Shown piece after piece: positions 50,850 to 59,901 of a stretch of DNA of 64,000 nt. The translations under genes were made by a program, and so were the position numbers. The notes beneath the pieces were generated by a model. The model was not told where the DNA came from, did no database searches, and was given only the letters and a program-made list of their open reading frames with translations. Location: contig NZ_AP028056.1 in assembly GCF_030297015.1 (NCBI RefSeq), positions 630,939-694,938 of the forward strand. The letters run 5' to 3'. Origin of the DNA: Brooklawnia propionicigenes (GTDB lineage Bacteria; Actinomycetota; Actinomycetes; Propionibacteriales; Propionibacteriaceae). Positions within the stretch are counted from its first letter, which is position 1; each line of letters starts with the position of its first letter.

Positions 50850-52325
50850 TTGTCCCAACCTGATTCCGCGCCTGCGTCCTTTGCGACGTTGGGCGTCTGT
50901 GCACAGCTGATCGGCCCGCTCAAGCAGCAGGGCGCCAGCACTCCATTCCCGATCCAGACCGCCACGCTCCCCGACACCCTCAGTGGCCGCGACGTTTTGG
51001 GCCGCGGCCGTACCGGCTCCGGAAAAACCCTCGCATTCTCAATTCCGCTGGTTTCCCGGCTCGCCGGCCTGACTCCGTCCGGCAACAAGATCTCCCGGCA
51101 CAGCTCACCCGGGGCTCCCCGCGGCCTGGTCCTCGCCCCGACCCGCGAGCTGGCCAGCCAGATCGTCGCCACCATCCAACCGCTCGCGGACGCGGCCAAG
51201 CTGCGCGTGACGACCGTCGTCGGCGGCGTCAGCAAAGTCAACCAAGTACGCCAGCTGCGCCGCGGCGTCGACATCGTGGTGGCAACACCCGGCCGGCTGG
51301 AAGACCTGAAATCGGACGGCGAGTTGCGGCTGGACGATGTCGCCGTCACCGTGCTCGACGAGGCCGATCACATGGCCGATCTCGGATTCCTGCCCTCTGT
51401 CACGCGGATTCTGGCGGCCACCCCCTCGGGCGGACAGCGGATGCTGTTCTCGGCGACGCTGGACTCCGCCATCGACAAGCTCGTGAAGCGTTTCCTGGTG
51501 CGGCCGTTGACCCACAGCGTGGATGCGGAGTCGTCACCGGTCAGCGAGATGACCCATCACGCGTTGCTGGTCGCCGACACGGGCGAGAAGCGGAAGATCA
51601 TCGAGGACCTCGCGTCCGGCACCGGACGGCGGCTGCTGTTCACCCGTACCAAGCATCAGGCCCGCAAGTTGGCCCGGGAGCTGACCGCCGCCGGGATACC
51701 GGCTGTCGAACTGCACGGCAATCTGTCGCAGAACGCCCGCGAGCGAGGCCTGAAGGCTTTCTCGGACGGTCAGGTGCGCGTGATGGTGGCCACCGACATC
51801 GCTGCCCGCGGCATCCACGTCGACGGCATTGAGCTGGTCGTCCATGTGGATCCGCCGGCCGAGCACAAGTCCTATCTGCATCGCTCCGGGCGGACCGCGC
51901 GGGCAGGTCACAGCGGCGACGTCGTCACGCTGATCCTCCCCGAACAGCGCAGGGATTTCCAGTCGCTGGTCCGCGCTGCGCGGATCTCGACCACGCCGAA
52001 GCAGGTCCACCCGGGCGATCCGGTGCTGGCGAAGCTCAGGGGTCCCCTCGCTGAGTCGATACCACCAGAACTGGCACCCGCCGCGGCATCCCGGCGTGTT
52101 CCCCAGGCCACGTCAACCGCCCAGCCGCGTCAATCCGCTGCATCCCGTCAGCGTGAGACCGCACCCCGCCAGCGGGAGCTCAGGCGGGACGGGCAGGCTC
52201 ATCCCGGGAAGGCCCGGGGCGCTCACAAGGGGACGCGGCAGTCAGCCTCAACCCAGTCCTCGTCAGGTGTCGTCGGCTTCTCCCGGCAGGCCAATCGGCG
52301 CAGCGGTTCTCGGCGGGCCGCCTGA
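50850..52325 (+). CDS. DEAD/DEAH box RNA helicase
   Basis: A 491-residue superfamily 2 helicase. The Q motif (FPIQTATLP), motif I GRTGSGKT near residue 52, Ia PTRELA near 95, DEAD near 170, SAT near 201, and motifs IV-VI (LHGNLSQNARERGLKAF, TDIAARGIHVDG, HRSGRTARAG) are complete. The C-terminal 90 residues are basic and low in complexity, which is typical of RNA-binding tails. A TTG start is used in this call; no ATG or GTG with a good Shine-Dalgarno lies close by, so the true start is uncertain. The 255 bp before it hold no recognisable gene. Confidence 0.9.
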   Translation: MSQPDSAPASFATLGVCAQLIGPLKQQGASTPFPIQTATLPDTLSGRDVLGRGRTGSGKTLAFSIPLVSRLAGLTPSGNKISRHSSPGAPRGLVLAPTRELASQIVATIQPLADAAKLRVTTVVGGVSKVNQVRQLRRGVDIVVATPGRLEDLKSDGELRLDDVAVTVLDEADHMADLGFLPSVTRILAATPSGGQRMLFSATLDSAIDKLVKRFLVRPLTHSVDAESSPVSEMTHHALLVADTGEKRKIIEDLASGTGRRLLFTRTKHQARKLARELTAAGIPAVELHGNLSQNARERGLKAFSDGQVRVMVATDIAARGIHVDGIELVVHVDPPAEHKSYLHRSGRTARAGHSGDVVTLILPEQRRDFQSLVRAARISTTPKQVHPGDPVLAKLRGPLAESIPPELAPAAASRRVPQATSTAQPRQSAASRQRETAPRQRELRRDGQAHPGKARGAHKGTRQSASTQSSSGVVGFSRQANRRSGSRRAA

Positions 52326-52360
52326 CCTGTCAGCCCGGCGGCGCCTTGATCAGGGTCTGA

Positions 52361-52819
52361 CTAGGTGGCTTCGTCGTCCCACGGCACGACCATCTGGTGA
52401 GGTTCCGGATGCGCTGCCGCGGCGGCGACCGCCCCCGTGCCGGACGACGACCCGGCCGTGGGACTGTTCTTCGCGCCGAGTTCGTGATTCACGTCGGAGG
52501 CGGCACCGGTCAGATCGGCGCGTACGCCATCCAGCTCGCGTTTGATGTCCTCGATGTCGTCCTCGATGTCGGCGAGCAGTGTCTTGCGGACCAGTGTCTT
52601 GGGATTGAGGTCGGCCAGCTGGAGGTCCTTGTACTCGGGCCCCAGCTCCTCGCGCAGCGAACCCATCGCCTGATTCGCCAGAACCCGTACCACATGGACG
52701 ACGCGGGCGGCCTTGCGGCTGATCTCGGGCAGCTTCTCCGGCCCGAACATGATCACGCCGAGAACGAGCAACAGCACCAGTTCACTTGCGCCGATGCCGA
52801 ATATCTCGTGCGGAATCAC
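52361..52819 (-). CDS. tatB: Sec-independent protein translocase TatB
   Basis: A 152-residue TatB. The N-terminal membrane helix (residues 8-22, ASELVLLLVLGVIMFGPEKLPE) with the conserved Glu, Gly-Pro hinge and amphipathic helix is clear. A long charged C-terminus ends in an Ala/Pro/Ser-rich tail. With TatA and TatC it exports folded proteins, possibly including the Tat-signal glycosidase at 24490-25395. GTG start 10 bp after the dapA stop, so it may be cotranscribed with dapA. Its usual neighbours sigE, rseA and htrA are not here. Confidence 0.93.
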   Translation of the reverse strand: MIPHEIFGIGASELVLLLVLGVIMFGPEKLPEISRKAARVVHVVRVLANQAMGSLREELGPEYKDLQLADLNPKTLVRKTLLADIEDDIEDIKRELDGVRADLTGAASDVNHELGAKNSPTAGSSSGTGAVAAAAAHPEPHQMVVPWDDEAT

Positions 52820-52828
52820 CTGCTGGAC

Positions 52829-53710
52829 CTAGAGATCCGTCTGATCCAGGATCGCCGCGAAGTGCTCCGCCTGATCAGCGGAGGCAGGCAGCAGCGGGGC
52901 GCGCACGCTGCCGGCATCGAAGCCCAGGTGCGCCAGCCCAGCCTTCACCATCATGACGCCCTGGGTGGCGAACACTCCGGTATAGACCGGCAGCAGTTCC
53001 CGATAGATGCGCAGGGCCTCGTCCGGGTTGCCCGCAAGCCAGGCATCGATCAACTCAGCGGTGCGGCGCCCGGTGAAAACCGTCGAGGTCCCGATGACAC
53101 CGACACCACCGATGGCCAACAGCGGCAGCACCTTGGCGTCGTCGCCGGCGAAGTAGTCCAGATCGGTCGCGGCCAGCACCTGGGCCGAGCCCGTGATGTC
53201 GTTCTTCGCGTCCTTGACCGCCACGATATTGGGATGCCCGGCCAGGCGCATCAGTGAGTCCGCCTCAATAGGACGCCCGGCGCGGTGCGGAATGTCGTAG
53301 AGAATCATCGGCAGATCGGTGGCGCCGGCCAGGGTCTCGAAGTGGGCGATGATCGCGTCCTGCGGGGGCAGCGAGTAATACGGGGTGACCGCGAGCAGTC
53401 CGTCGGCGCCGGCCGACGCCGCCTGCAGGCACAGTTCCACCGAGTGCGCGGTGACGTTCGTGCCGACTCCCGCGACCACCTTGGCGCGATCGCCGACCGC
53501 CTCCTTCACCGCATGAACGAGCTGCCATTTCTCATCATCGGTAGTAGTCGGAGCCTCGCCGGTGGTCCCGTTGACCAGCACGATGTCATTGCGCTGCTCA
53601 TCCACCAGGCGGCACGCCAACTCCTGCGCCTTCGCCAGATCAACCGCGCCCTCAGCATTGAAAGGGGTCACCATGGCAGTCGCGAGCCGGCCGAGCACTG
53701 GTTGAGTCAT
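52829..53710 (-). CDS. dapA: 4-hydroxy-tetrahydrodipicolinate synthase
   Basis: A 293-residue TIM barrel that condenses pyruvate with aspartate semialdehyde, the first committed step to lysine and diaminopimelate. Seen are VNGTTGEAPTTTDDEK near residue 42, VVAGVGTN near 75, TPYYSLPPQ near 106, the catalytic Tyr in ILYDIPHRAGRPI near 132, and the Schiff-base lysine in VAVKDAKND near 159. The ATG at 53710 is preferred; TATCAT ends 6 nt upstream of it. Other lysine genes (dapE, dapD, dapC) are 4-8 kb away in the window. Confidence 0.95.
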   Translation of the reverse strand: MTQPVLGRLATAMVTPFNAEGAVDLAKAQELACRLVDEQRNDIVLVNGTTGEAPTTTDDEKWQLVHAVKEAVGDRAKVVAGVGTNVTAHSVELCLQAASAGADGLLAVTPYYSLPPQDAIIAHFETLAGATDLPMILYDIPHRAGRPIEADSLMRLAGHPNIVAVKDAKNDITGSAQVLAATDLDYFAGDDAKVLPLLAIGGVGVIGTSTVFTGRRTAELIDAWLAGNPDEALRIYRELLPVYTGVFATQGVMMVKAGLAHLGFDAGSVRAPLLPASADQAEHFAAILDQTDL

Positions 53711-53716
53711 GGCACC

Positions 53717-53770
53717 ATGATAGACGTGCCCGGCTGTTGAGAGGTTTTCGGTCAGCGGAGCCAGTAGGCT
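53717..53770. promoter_or_regulatory. divergent leaderless-type promoters for dapA and the O-methyltransferase
   Basis: On the minus strand TATCAT (53717-53722) ends 6 nt before the dapA ATG. On the plus strand TAGGCT (53765-53770) ends 6 nt before the GTG at 53777. Neither start has a Shine-Dalgarno. Confidence 0.55.
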
Positions 53771-53776
53771 GGCGGG

Positions 53777-54418
53777 GTGAGTGAGAATTTCCTGCTCGAC
53801 CAGCGTTCGGTTGCCTTTGCCGAAGACTACGTGCCCGCGCCCGAAGATGTCACCACTGCGCGGCGCAACGCCATCGCCAGCGACGCCCCGGCCCCCTCCA
53901 ACGGGGTGACGACTGCCCTGACCTTCCTGGCTCGGGTGCTGGATGCGACGGCCGTGGTCGAGATCGGCACCGGCACTGGGACAACAGGGTTGGCGCTGTT
54001 CGAGGGCATGAACCCCAAGGGCGTGCTCACCAGCATTGATTCGGAGGTCGACTGGCAGCTGGAGGCCAAGCAGGCCTTCCGCGACCGGAAGATCCCCACG
54101 CAGCGTTTCCGGCTGATCTCCGGGCATCCGCTGGACGTGCTGAACAACCTGCGGGACGCCGCCTACGACCTGGTGCTGATCAACGCCGACAAGCTCGAAT
54201 ACGTCGAGTACGTGGCACAGGCGGAGCGGCTGCTGCGTTCCGGCGGCATCGCCGTGATCAATGACGCCCTGTGGCAGGGGCTGGTCGCCGATCCGTCCGA
54301 CGAGTCCGACGAATCGGTCATCATCCGCGAGGCGCTGACCGCGGTGCAGGAGTCGGAGATGTTCACCTCCGTATTGATCCCGCTGGGCGAAGGCCTGCTC
54401 GCCGCCATCAAGAACTGA
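53777..54418 (+). CDS. O-methyltransferase family protein
   Basis: A 213-residue class I methyltransferase like the CCoAOMT-related proteins found near sigE in mycobacteria (Rv1220c type). The SAM-binding motif VVEIGTGTGTTGLAL lies near residue 60, LTSIDSEVDW near 85, YDLVLINADKLEYVEYV near 133 and LRSGGIAVINDALWQG near 155. The natural substrate is not known. GTG start, probably leaderless. A terminator hairpin follows. Confidence 0.88.
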   Translation: MSENFLLDQRSVAFAEDYVPAPEDVTTARRNAIASDAPAPSNGVTTALTFLARVLDATAVVEIGTGTGTTGLALFEGMNPKGVLTSIDSEVDWQLEAKQAFRDRKIPTQRFRLISGHPLDVLNNLRDAAYDLVLINADKLEYVEYVAQAERLLRSGGIAVINDALWQGLVADPSDESDESVIIREALTAVQESEMFTSVLIPLGEGLLAAIKN

Positions 54419-54440
54419 GCCCCACCGACAGCACAAACCA

Positions 54441-54482
54441 CAGACGGCGCCGTCCCCCACCAACGGGAGCCGGCGCCGTCTG
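54441..54482. terminator. terminator hairpin between convergent genes
   Basis: A perfect 12-bp stem (54441-54452 with 54471-54482) with an 18-nt loop lies between the O-methyltransferase and glgC ends. No U-tract is present on either strand. Confidence 0.75.
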
Positions 54483-54503
54483 CGCGTCCGAGATCAACAG
54501 CCC

Positions 54504-55727
54504 CTAAACGGGGGTGACTTCGACATTCTTCGGCACCACCGTGATGCCGTTGTCCGAAACGGTGAATCCGCGAGCCTCATCAGCCTCATGATCGACACCG
54601 ATCTGCACGCCGTCGGGCACCACGACATTCTTGTCGAGGATGACATTGTGCAAGGTACAGTTCTGGCCGACGCGGGAATTGTTCATGACCACGCAACCGT
54701 CCACCACGGAGTGATTCTCGATGCGCACGCCCGGGCTGAGCACCGAATGGTCGACGTCGCCGCCGGAGATGATGCAGCCGTTGGTGACGATGGAGCTTTC
54801 GGCGGTGCCGTGCAGGGTGAACTTCGCACCGGGCAGTTGGGTCTGCCTGGTCAGGATCGGCCACTGCGTGTTGTAGAGGTTGAACTCCGGCACGACCGAG
54901 ATCAGATCCATGTGCGCGTCGAAGAAAGCATCGATGGTGCCCACGTCACGCCAGTAGTTGCGGTCGAGTTCGGTCGATCCCGGAACGTCGTTGGAGGTGA
55001 AGTCGTAGACCGAGCAGTCGTGCGAGTCCACGAACGACGGGATGATGTCGCCGCCCATGTCGTGCTTGGAATCCTTGGCCTGGCCGTCGGCATTGAGCCG
55101 CTCGACGAATTCCTTGCGGCTGAAGATGTAGTTGCCCATGGAGGCGAACGACATATCGGGGGCGTCGGGCAGCCCTGGCGGATCCTTCGGCTTTTCGAGG
55201 AAGCGATCGATGACCCGGTCTTTGCCCGCGTCGATGATGCCGAATGCGGACGCTTCGGATCGCGGCACCCGGATGGCCGCGACAGAAGCCGGCAGGCCGG
55301 AGTCGATATGGGCGTCCAGCATCTGGGCCACATCCATCCGGTAGATGTTGTCGGCGCCGAAGACGATGACGTAGTCGGGATCCTCGTCGTTGATGAGGTT
55401 CATGGATTGGTAGATGGCGTCGGCGCTGCCCTGGTACCAGTGCGGGCCGCGGCGTTGCTGGGCGGGGACGGGAGTGATGTGGTCGTTGAGCATGCTCGAC
55501 AACCGCCACGCCAACGTGATGTGGCGGTCAAGGGAGTGGGACTTGTACTGGGTCAGCACAGCGACCTTCGTGAAGCCTGAGTTCACCATGTTCGACAGCG
55601 CGAAATCGATGAGACGGTAAGTGCCACCGAACGGAACCGCAGGCTTTGCCCGGTCGGCTGTGAGGGGCATGAGCCGTTTGCCCTCGCCTCCGGCGAGGAC
55701 AATGGAGAGGACTTTGGGTTGTGCCAT
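54504..55727 (-). CDS. glgC: glucose-1-phosphate adenylyltransferase
   Basis: A 407-residue ADP-glucose pyrophosphorylase. The nucleotide loop [13 protein letters not shown] is at residues 12-24, the glucose-1-phosphate region [19 protein letters not shown] near 33, [11 protein letters not shown] near 97, the [15 protein letters not shown] block near 116 and [12 protein letters not shown] near 175. The C-terminal beta-helix has [21 protein letters not shown] near 318. It makes ADP-glucose for the divergent glgM product. The promoter region of both is in the 160-bp gap. Confidence 0.96.
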   Translation of the reverse strand: MAQPKVLSIVLAGGEGKRLMPLTADRAKPAVPFGGTYRLIDFALSNMVNSGFTKVAVLTQYKSHSLDRHITLAWRLSSMLNDHITPVPAQQRRGPHWYQGSADAIYQSMNLINDEDPDYVIVFGADNIYRMDVAQMLDAHIDSGLPASVAAIRVPRSEASAFGIIDAGKDRVIDRFLEKPKDPPGLPDAPDMSFASMGNYIFSRKEFVERLNADGQAKDSKHDMGGDIIPSFVDSHDCSVYDFTSNDVPGSTELDRNYWRDVGTIDAFFDAHMDLISVVPEFNLYNTQWPILTRQTQLPGAKFTLHGTAESSIVTNGCIISGGDVDHSVLSPGVRIENHSVVDGCVVMNNSRVGQNCTLHNVILDKNVVVPDGVQIGVDHEADEARGFTVSDNGITVVPKNVEVTPV

Positions 55728-55887
55728 GGTACGAACTTAAGGTCTTCACGAAGGGTTGGCAACCGATTTAGCGAATTCCGTGTGGCTTCGAATGTCCGGA
55801 CGCATCTACCGCGGAGCATTCCTTTTGGCGCCAAGTTTTTTCCGGTTCGGCAGCACCCCGGCACGGTCGATGTGACACCATCAGGGC

Positions 55888-57081
55888 ATGCGCGTTTCGA
55901 TACTCACCCGAGAATACCCCCCTTACATCTACGGCGGCGCTGGCGTACATGTGGGTCAGCTGGTTCCGCAGCTGCGCAAATTCTGTGACAGCGTCGATGT
56001 CCAGTGCATGGGCGAGCCCCGTGAAGGTGCCACCGCCCACGCCGAGGACTACCCCGCCGGCGCCAACGGCGCCATCCGGACGCTGGGTGCCGATGTGGCG
56101 ATGGCCGCGGCCGTACCCCCAGTCGACGTCATCCACTCGCACACCTGGTATGCGCAGTTCGCGGGCATCATCGCCGGGCTGTTCCAAGACGTCGCGACTG
56201 TGGTCACGGCGCACTCCCTGGAACCGGATCGTCCGTGGAAGGTCGAACAGCTGGGTGGCGGCTACCGTGTCTCGAGCTGGATCGAGAAGACAGCCTACCA
56301 GAATGCGGATGCCGTGATCGCGGTCTCGGCTGCCATGATCGAGAACATCCAGAATGCCTACCCGTTCGTCGAACGCGAGCGTATCCATGTGGTGAAGAAC
56401 GGCATCGATCCCGACGAGTTCAAACCCGATCCCAATACCGACGTGATCGAAGGCCTGGGCGTCGATCTGACCAAGCCAATCGTGACCTTCGTCGGACGAA
56501 TCACCCGCCAGAAGGGCCTGGTCCACCTGGTGCGGGCGGCGAGGCTGCTGGATCCGGACACCCAAGTGCTACTGCTGGCCGGCGCCCCCGACACCCCGGA
56601 GATCGCTGCGGAGTTCGACAAGGCGTTCGCCGACCTCAACGCCTCGCGCAGCGGCGTGAAATGGGTCCAGGAGATGCTGCCACGCGCCTCGGTGCGCCAG
56701 GTGCTCACCCACTCAACGGTGTTCGCCTGCCCGTCGATCTACGAGCCGCTGGGCATCGTGAATCTGGAGGCGATGGCTTGCGAAATCCCGGTGGTCGCTT
56801 CGGCGGTGGGCGGCATTCCCGAGGTTGTCGTGGACGGCGAGACCGGGCTGCTGGTGCCCTACGATCCTGGCAAGGCAGGCCACGCGTCCTACATCAAGGC
56901 GTTCGAGTCCGACTTCGCCGACAAGCTGAATCAGATCACTCGCGATCCCGCACGCGCTCGCGAAATGGGACTGGCCGGACGCCAGCGCTGCATTGACGAA
57001 TTCAGCTGGGAGAAGATCGCTCAGGAGACCGTCGAGGTGTACAAGGCTGCGATCGCCCACCATCAGGCCAAGAAGGGCTGA
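55888..57081 (+). CDS. glgM: glycogen synthase / maltose-1-phosphate synthase, GlgM type
   Basis: A 397-residue GT4-family transferase of the actinobacterial kind. It has the N-terminal glycine-rich loop REYPPYIYGGAGVHVGQL (residues 7-24), VIHSHTWYAQFAG near 82, ITRQKGLVHLVRAA near 207, and the E-x7-E motif CPSIYEPLGIVNLEAMAC near 290. In mycobacteria the GlgC/GlgM pair makes alpha-maltose-1-phosphate for the GlgE route. It was earlier annotated as glgA. No GlgE gene is in the window, so plain glycogen synthesis cannot be excluded. Confidence 0.92.
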   Translation: MRVSILTREYPPYIYGGAGVHVGQLVPQLRKFCDSVDVQCMGEPREGATAHAEDYPAGANGAIRTLGADVAMAAAVPPVDVIHSHTWYAQFAGIIAGLFQDVATVVTAHSLEPDRPWKVEQLGGGYRVSSWIEKTAYQNADAVIAVSAAMIENIQNAYPFVERERIHVVKNGIDPDEFKPDPNTDVIEGLGVDLTKPIVTFVGRITRQKGLVHLVRAARLLDPDTQVLLLAGAPDTPEIAAEFDKAFADLNASRSGVKWVQEMLPRASVRQVLTHSTVFACPSIYEPLGIVNLEAMACEIPVVASAVGGIPEVVVDGETGLLVPYDPGKAGHASYIKAFESDFADKLNQITRDPARAREMGLAGRQRCIDEFSWEKIAQETVEVYKAAIAHHQAKKG

Positions 57082-57109
57082 TCGTCCAGATCGATTCCAA
57101 CAAACGAAA

Positions 57110-57151
57110 AGTCGGCTGGGTACGAACTGTCATCGTCGTACCCAGCCGACT
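57110..57151. terminator. terminator after glgM
   Basis: A perfect 16-bp stem (57110-57125 with 57136-57151) with a 10-nt loop. The A-run before it (57107-57110) gives a short U-tract in the leftward direction, so it may also terminate transcription from the DUF3117 gene. Confidence 0.85.
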
Positions 57152-57180
57152 CGAAACTGACGGGAGTTGCGGATCCGGGA

Positions 57181-57348
57181 TCACCCAACAACTGTTTTCA
57201 GGCACTCCAGCAGCGAGGACGCCTCTTCAGCGTTCAACTCGACCACCAAGCGACCACCGCCGTCAACCGGAACTCGCATCACGATGCCACGGCCCTCTTT
57301 GGCGACCTCCATCGGACCGTCACCCGTACGCGGTTTCATCGCTGCCAT
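57181..57348 (-). CDS. DUF3117 small conserved protein
   Basis: A 55-residue protein, too short for a typical ORF cutoff, with the full DUF3117 pattern: AAMKPRTGDGPMEV at the start, KEGRGIVMRVPVDGGGRLVVE in the middle and EASSLLECLKTVVG at the end. This is a nearly invariant small actinobacterial protein (Rv1211 type) of unknown function, often beside glgM/glgC as here. GAGGG stands before the ATG. Its size and the conserved neighbours make the call firm. Confidence 0.93.
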   Translation of the reverse strand: MAAMKPRTGDGPMEVAKEGRGIVMRVPVDGGGRLVVELNAEEASSLLECLKTVVG

Positions 57349-57432
57349 TAGACCCTCATTTCTGTTCGTCCGCTGAGCTACCGCTTTCTATTATTCCGCA
57401 TTGATCATTGCGGCGGGCCGGTTGGGAGCGGC

Positions 57433-57777
57433 TCACAGAATGGCGGGCCATCCGATCGGCACCTGGCCGATGCGTTCGGGATCGACCGGGGAGGCTTTCG
57501 CGGGATGCCCGGATACCGAGTTCGTGCCATCCAATTGGGCCGATATCCGATCCAGAACAGCATCGACCTGTTCCATCGAATAGCCACGCGTCACCACGGC
57601 GAACGACAGCGCGTCGAGATCGGCCGCCGACAGCGGTTGCCCGGGGTCCGGCAGCTGAGGCACGGGCCGGTCGTCGATCTGCGGGGCCATCTCGCCGCCG
57701 CGCCCTACCGCGACGAAGAAGACGAACCCGACGATGACCACCATCAGTGCGGCGAAGAACCAACCCATGATTGACAT
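57433..57777 (-). CDS. DivIVA domain-containing membrane protein
   Basis: A 114-residue protein with one N-terminal membrane helix (residues 4-25) and a short DivIVA-like motif (LSAADLDALSFAVVTRGYSMEQVDAVLDRI, residues 49-78) that normally binds curved membranes and recruits cell-pole proteins. The C-terminal tail is Pro-rich. An equivalent gene (Rv1209 type) stands by DUF3117 in mycobacteria. It ends the leftward group after dapE with a 9-bp gap. Confidence 0.85.
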   Translation of the reverse strand: MSIMGWFFAALMVVIVGFVFFVAVGRGGEMAPQIDDRPVPQLPDPGQPLSAADLDALSFAVVTRGYSMEQVDAVLDRISAQLDGTNSVSGHPAKASPVDPERIGQVPIGWPAIL

Positions 57778-57786
57778 GCTGTCACA

Positions 57787-58854
57787 TCAAGAAGACAACC
57801 AGCGCTCCAGCGCGTCCACGCAGGCGTCCAGGTCGGCCAGCGGGCACTGCTCGTCGATTGCATGGGCCTTGCCGGCATCGCCGGGCCCGTAGTTGACTGC
57901 AGGCATGCCCAGCGAGGCGAATCGGGCGACATCGGTCCAGCCGTATTTCGGTCGCGGCTCACCGCCGACCGCCGCCACGAATGCTGCGGCAGCAGGCTGA
58001 TCCAGGCCCGGACGCGCGCCCGGCGACAGGTCGCGCAACTGCAGCGTCCATTCTTCGAACAGTTCGGTCATCAAGGCCAGGGCCTGCTCACCGGACTTGT
58101 CCGGCGCGAAGCGGTAGTTGATCTGCACGGTGCAACTGGGCGGCACCACATTGGACGCCAGTCCCCCGCTGATCAGGGTGGCATTCAGTCCCTCGCGGTA
58201 GACCAGTCCGTCGACCTCGATCTGCCGCGCGTCGAAGCCGCGAGCCCGCTCCAGGACGTCGGCGATGTCGTGAATCGCGTTGTGGCCCAGCCAACTGCGG
58301 GCGCTGTGCGCCGCGACGCCGGTGGTGGTGATGTCGAAACGCGTGGTGCCCTGGCAGCCGCCCTCGATGCGCGCGCTGGTGGGCTCCATTAACACTGCCA
58401 GATCGGCTTCCAGCCAGTCGGGGTGGTCGGCCGCCAGCCGCCGCAGCCCGTTGGCGGTGTCCTCGATCTCTTCGCAGTCGTAGAAGACCCAGGTGATGTC
58501 GCGGTTCGGTGCAGCCAACCGCTGGGCCAGCCACACCATGACCGCGATGCCGCCCTTCATGTCGCAGGTGCCACGGCCGTGGACGATGATCTGGTCGCCG
58601 GTCCCTGTGGTGGTGGATGGCAGATTGCCGTCCACCGGAACCGTGTCGAGATGACCGGCGATGATGACCCGCTCGCCGCGTCCGAGATCGGTGCGGGCCA
58701 TCACGGCGTCGCCGTCTCGGATGAGTTCCAGATGCGCGCATCCGCGAAGCGTGGTCTCGATGGCGTCGGCCAGCTCTCGTTCGTGGTGGCTGACCGATTC
58801 GATGTCGACGATGGACCGGAACAGCGCGAGCAGATTGTCGGTGGGCAAGGCCAT
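57787..58854 (-). CDS. dapE: succinyl-diaminopimelate desuccinylase
   Basis: A 355-residue M20 zinc peptidase-like enzyme that removes succinate from N-succinyl-diaminopimelate. Metal and catalytic sites visible are [14 protein letters not shown] near residue 70 (His, Asp), [16 protein letters not shown] near 102 (Asp), and [13 protein letters not shown] near 132 (Glu pair). A dimerisation domain covers about 175-280. The ATG at 58854 starts the fold; the long upstream extension covers the dapD gene region. TAGGCT (58862-58867) ends 7 nt before it, without a Shine-Dalgarno. Confidence 0.93.
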   Translation of the reverse strand: MALPTDNLLALFRSIVDIESVSHHERELADAIETTLRGCAHLELIRDGDAVMARTDLGRGERVIIAGHLDTVPVDGNLPSTTTGTGDQIIVHGRGTCDMKGGIAVMVWLAQRLAAPNRDITWVFYDCEEIEDTANGLRRLAADHPDWLEADLAVLMEPTSARIEGGCQGTTRFDITTTGVAAHSARSWLGHNAIHDIADVLERARGFDARQIEVDGLVYREGLNATLISGGLASNVVPPSCTVQINYRFAPDKSGEQALALMTELFEEWTLQLRDLSPGARPGLDQPAAAAFVAAVGGEPRPKYGWTDVARFASLGMPAVNYGPGDAGKAHAIDEQCPLADLDACVDALERWLSS

Positions 58855-58861
58855 GAACGCC

Positions 58862-58920
58862 AGCCTATGCATTCTCGGCCGCATTGGGGGCAGCTGGCAT
58901 TGTCGGCGTCCTACTAGAGT
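58862..58920. promoter_or_regulatory. divergent leaderless-type promoters for dapE and dapD
   Basis: On the minus strand TAGGCT (58862-58867) lies 7 nt before the dapE ATG. On the plus strand TAGAGT (58915-58920) lies 7 nt before the dapD ATG. Both dap genes would share one control region of 73 bp. Confidence 0.55.
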
Positions 58921-58927
58921 TGCCTGC

Positions 58928-59899
58928 ATGACCGCGCATGACGACTCCCGCGACTTCGACCCGACGACCGCCCCCGGCCTGACGGCATGGGGATGGGGTC
59001 TACGAACCGTCCATTCCTCGGGCCAGGTACTCGACACCTGGTATCCCGAACCGAAGATCGGCGAGCCGGAGCCGGGCGTCCAACCCCCGGTAGCGCTGCG
59101 GGCGCACCGGGTGCACAGCGAAGCTCGTCAGACCACCACCGAAATCGTCCGCACCGTCATCGAAGTGGATGCGCCCCCGGTGACCACCGAGGACGCCTAC
59201 CTGCGGCTGCATCTGCTGAGCCACCGGCTGCGCAAGCCGCGCACGGTCAACGTCGACGGCATCTTCTCCGTCTTGCCCAATGTCGTGTGGACGACATCCG
59301 GGCCTTGTCATGTCGAGACCTTCGATCAGATCCGGGCCGACCTGCGGGGCCACCGCGGCGGCCTGTCCGTGCTCTCGCTGGACAAGTTCCCGCGGATGCT
59401 CGACTATGTCGTCCCCACCGGAGTGCGGGTTGCCGATGCCGCCCGGGTGCGGCTGGGCGCGCACCTGGCCGAAGGCACCACGGTCATGCATGAGGGCTTC
59501 GTCAACTTCAACGCAGGCACCCTCGGCACGTCGATGGTCGAAGGGCGTATCAGCCAGGGTGTCGTCGTGGAGGACGGATCCGACATCGGCGGCGGCGCGT
59601 CCATCATGGGCACCCTGTCCGGTGGCGGGCAGGAGATGATCAGCATCGGGAAGGGCTGCCTGCTGGGAGCCGAGTCCGGGCTGGGCATCTCGCTGGGTGA
59701 CAATTGCGTGATCGAGGCGGGCCTCTACGTGACCGCCGGCACCAAGGTGCTGCTGCCGTCCGGCGAGGTCGCCAAGGCGCGCGAATTGAGCGGCGCCAGC
59801 GACCTGCTGTTCCTGCGCAATTCCCAGACCGGAGCCGTGATCGTGAAGCCCAGGGCCGGGCAGCGCATCGAGCTGAACGCGGCCCTGCACGCCAACTGA
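58928..59899 (+). CDS. dapD: tetrahydrodipicolinate N-succinyltransferase
   Basis: A 323-residue enzyme of the actinobacterial DapD class. The left-handed beta-helix hexapeptide repeats run from about 165 to 285 ([64 protein letters not shown]). The region [13 protein letters not shown] precedes them. It uses succinyl-CoA to acylate tetrahydrodipicolinate, the second step of the succinylase route to diaminopimelate. The ATG at 58928 has no Shine-Dalgarno but a TAGAGT hexamer 7 nt upstream. Confidence 0.94.
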   Translation: MTAHDDSRDFDPTTAPGLTAWGWGLRTVHSSGQVLDTWYPEPKIGEPEPGVQPPVALRAHRVHSEARQTTTEIVRTVIEVDAPPVTTEDAYLRLHLLSHRLRKPRTVNVDGIFSVLPNVVWTTSGPCHVETFDQIRADLRGHRGGLSVLSLDKFPRMLDYVVPTGVRVADAARVRLGAHLAEGTTVMHEGFVNFNAGTLGTSMVEGRISQGVVVEDGSDIGGGASIMGTLSGGGQEMISIGKGCLLGAESGLGISLGDNCVIEAGLYVTAGTKVLLPSGEVAKARELSGASDLLFLRNSQTGAVIVKPRAGQRIELNAALHAN

Positions 59900-59901
59900 C
59901 G

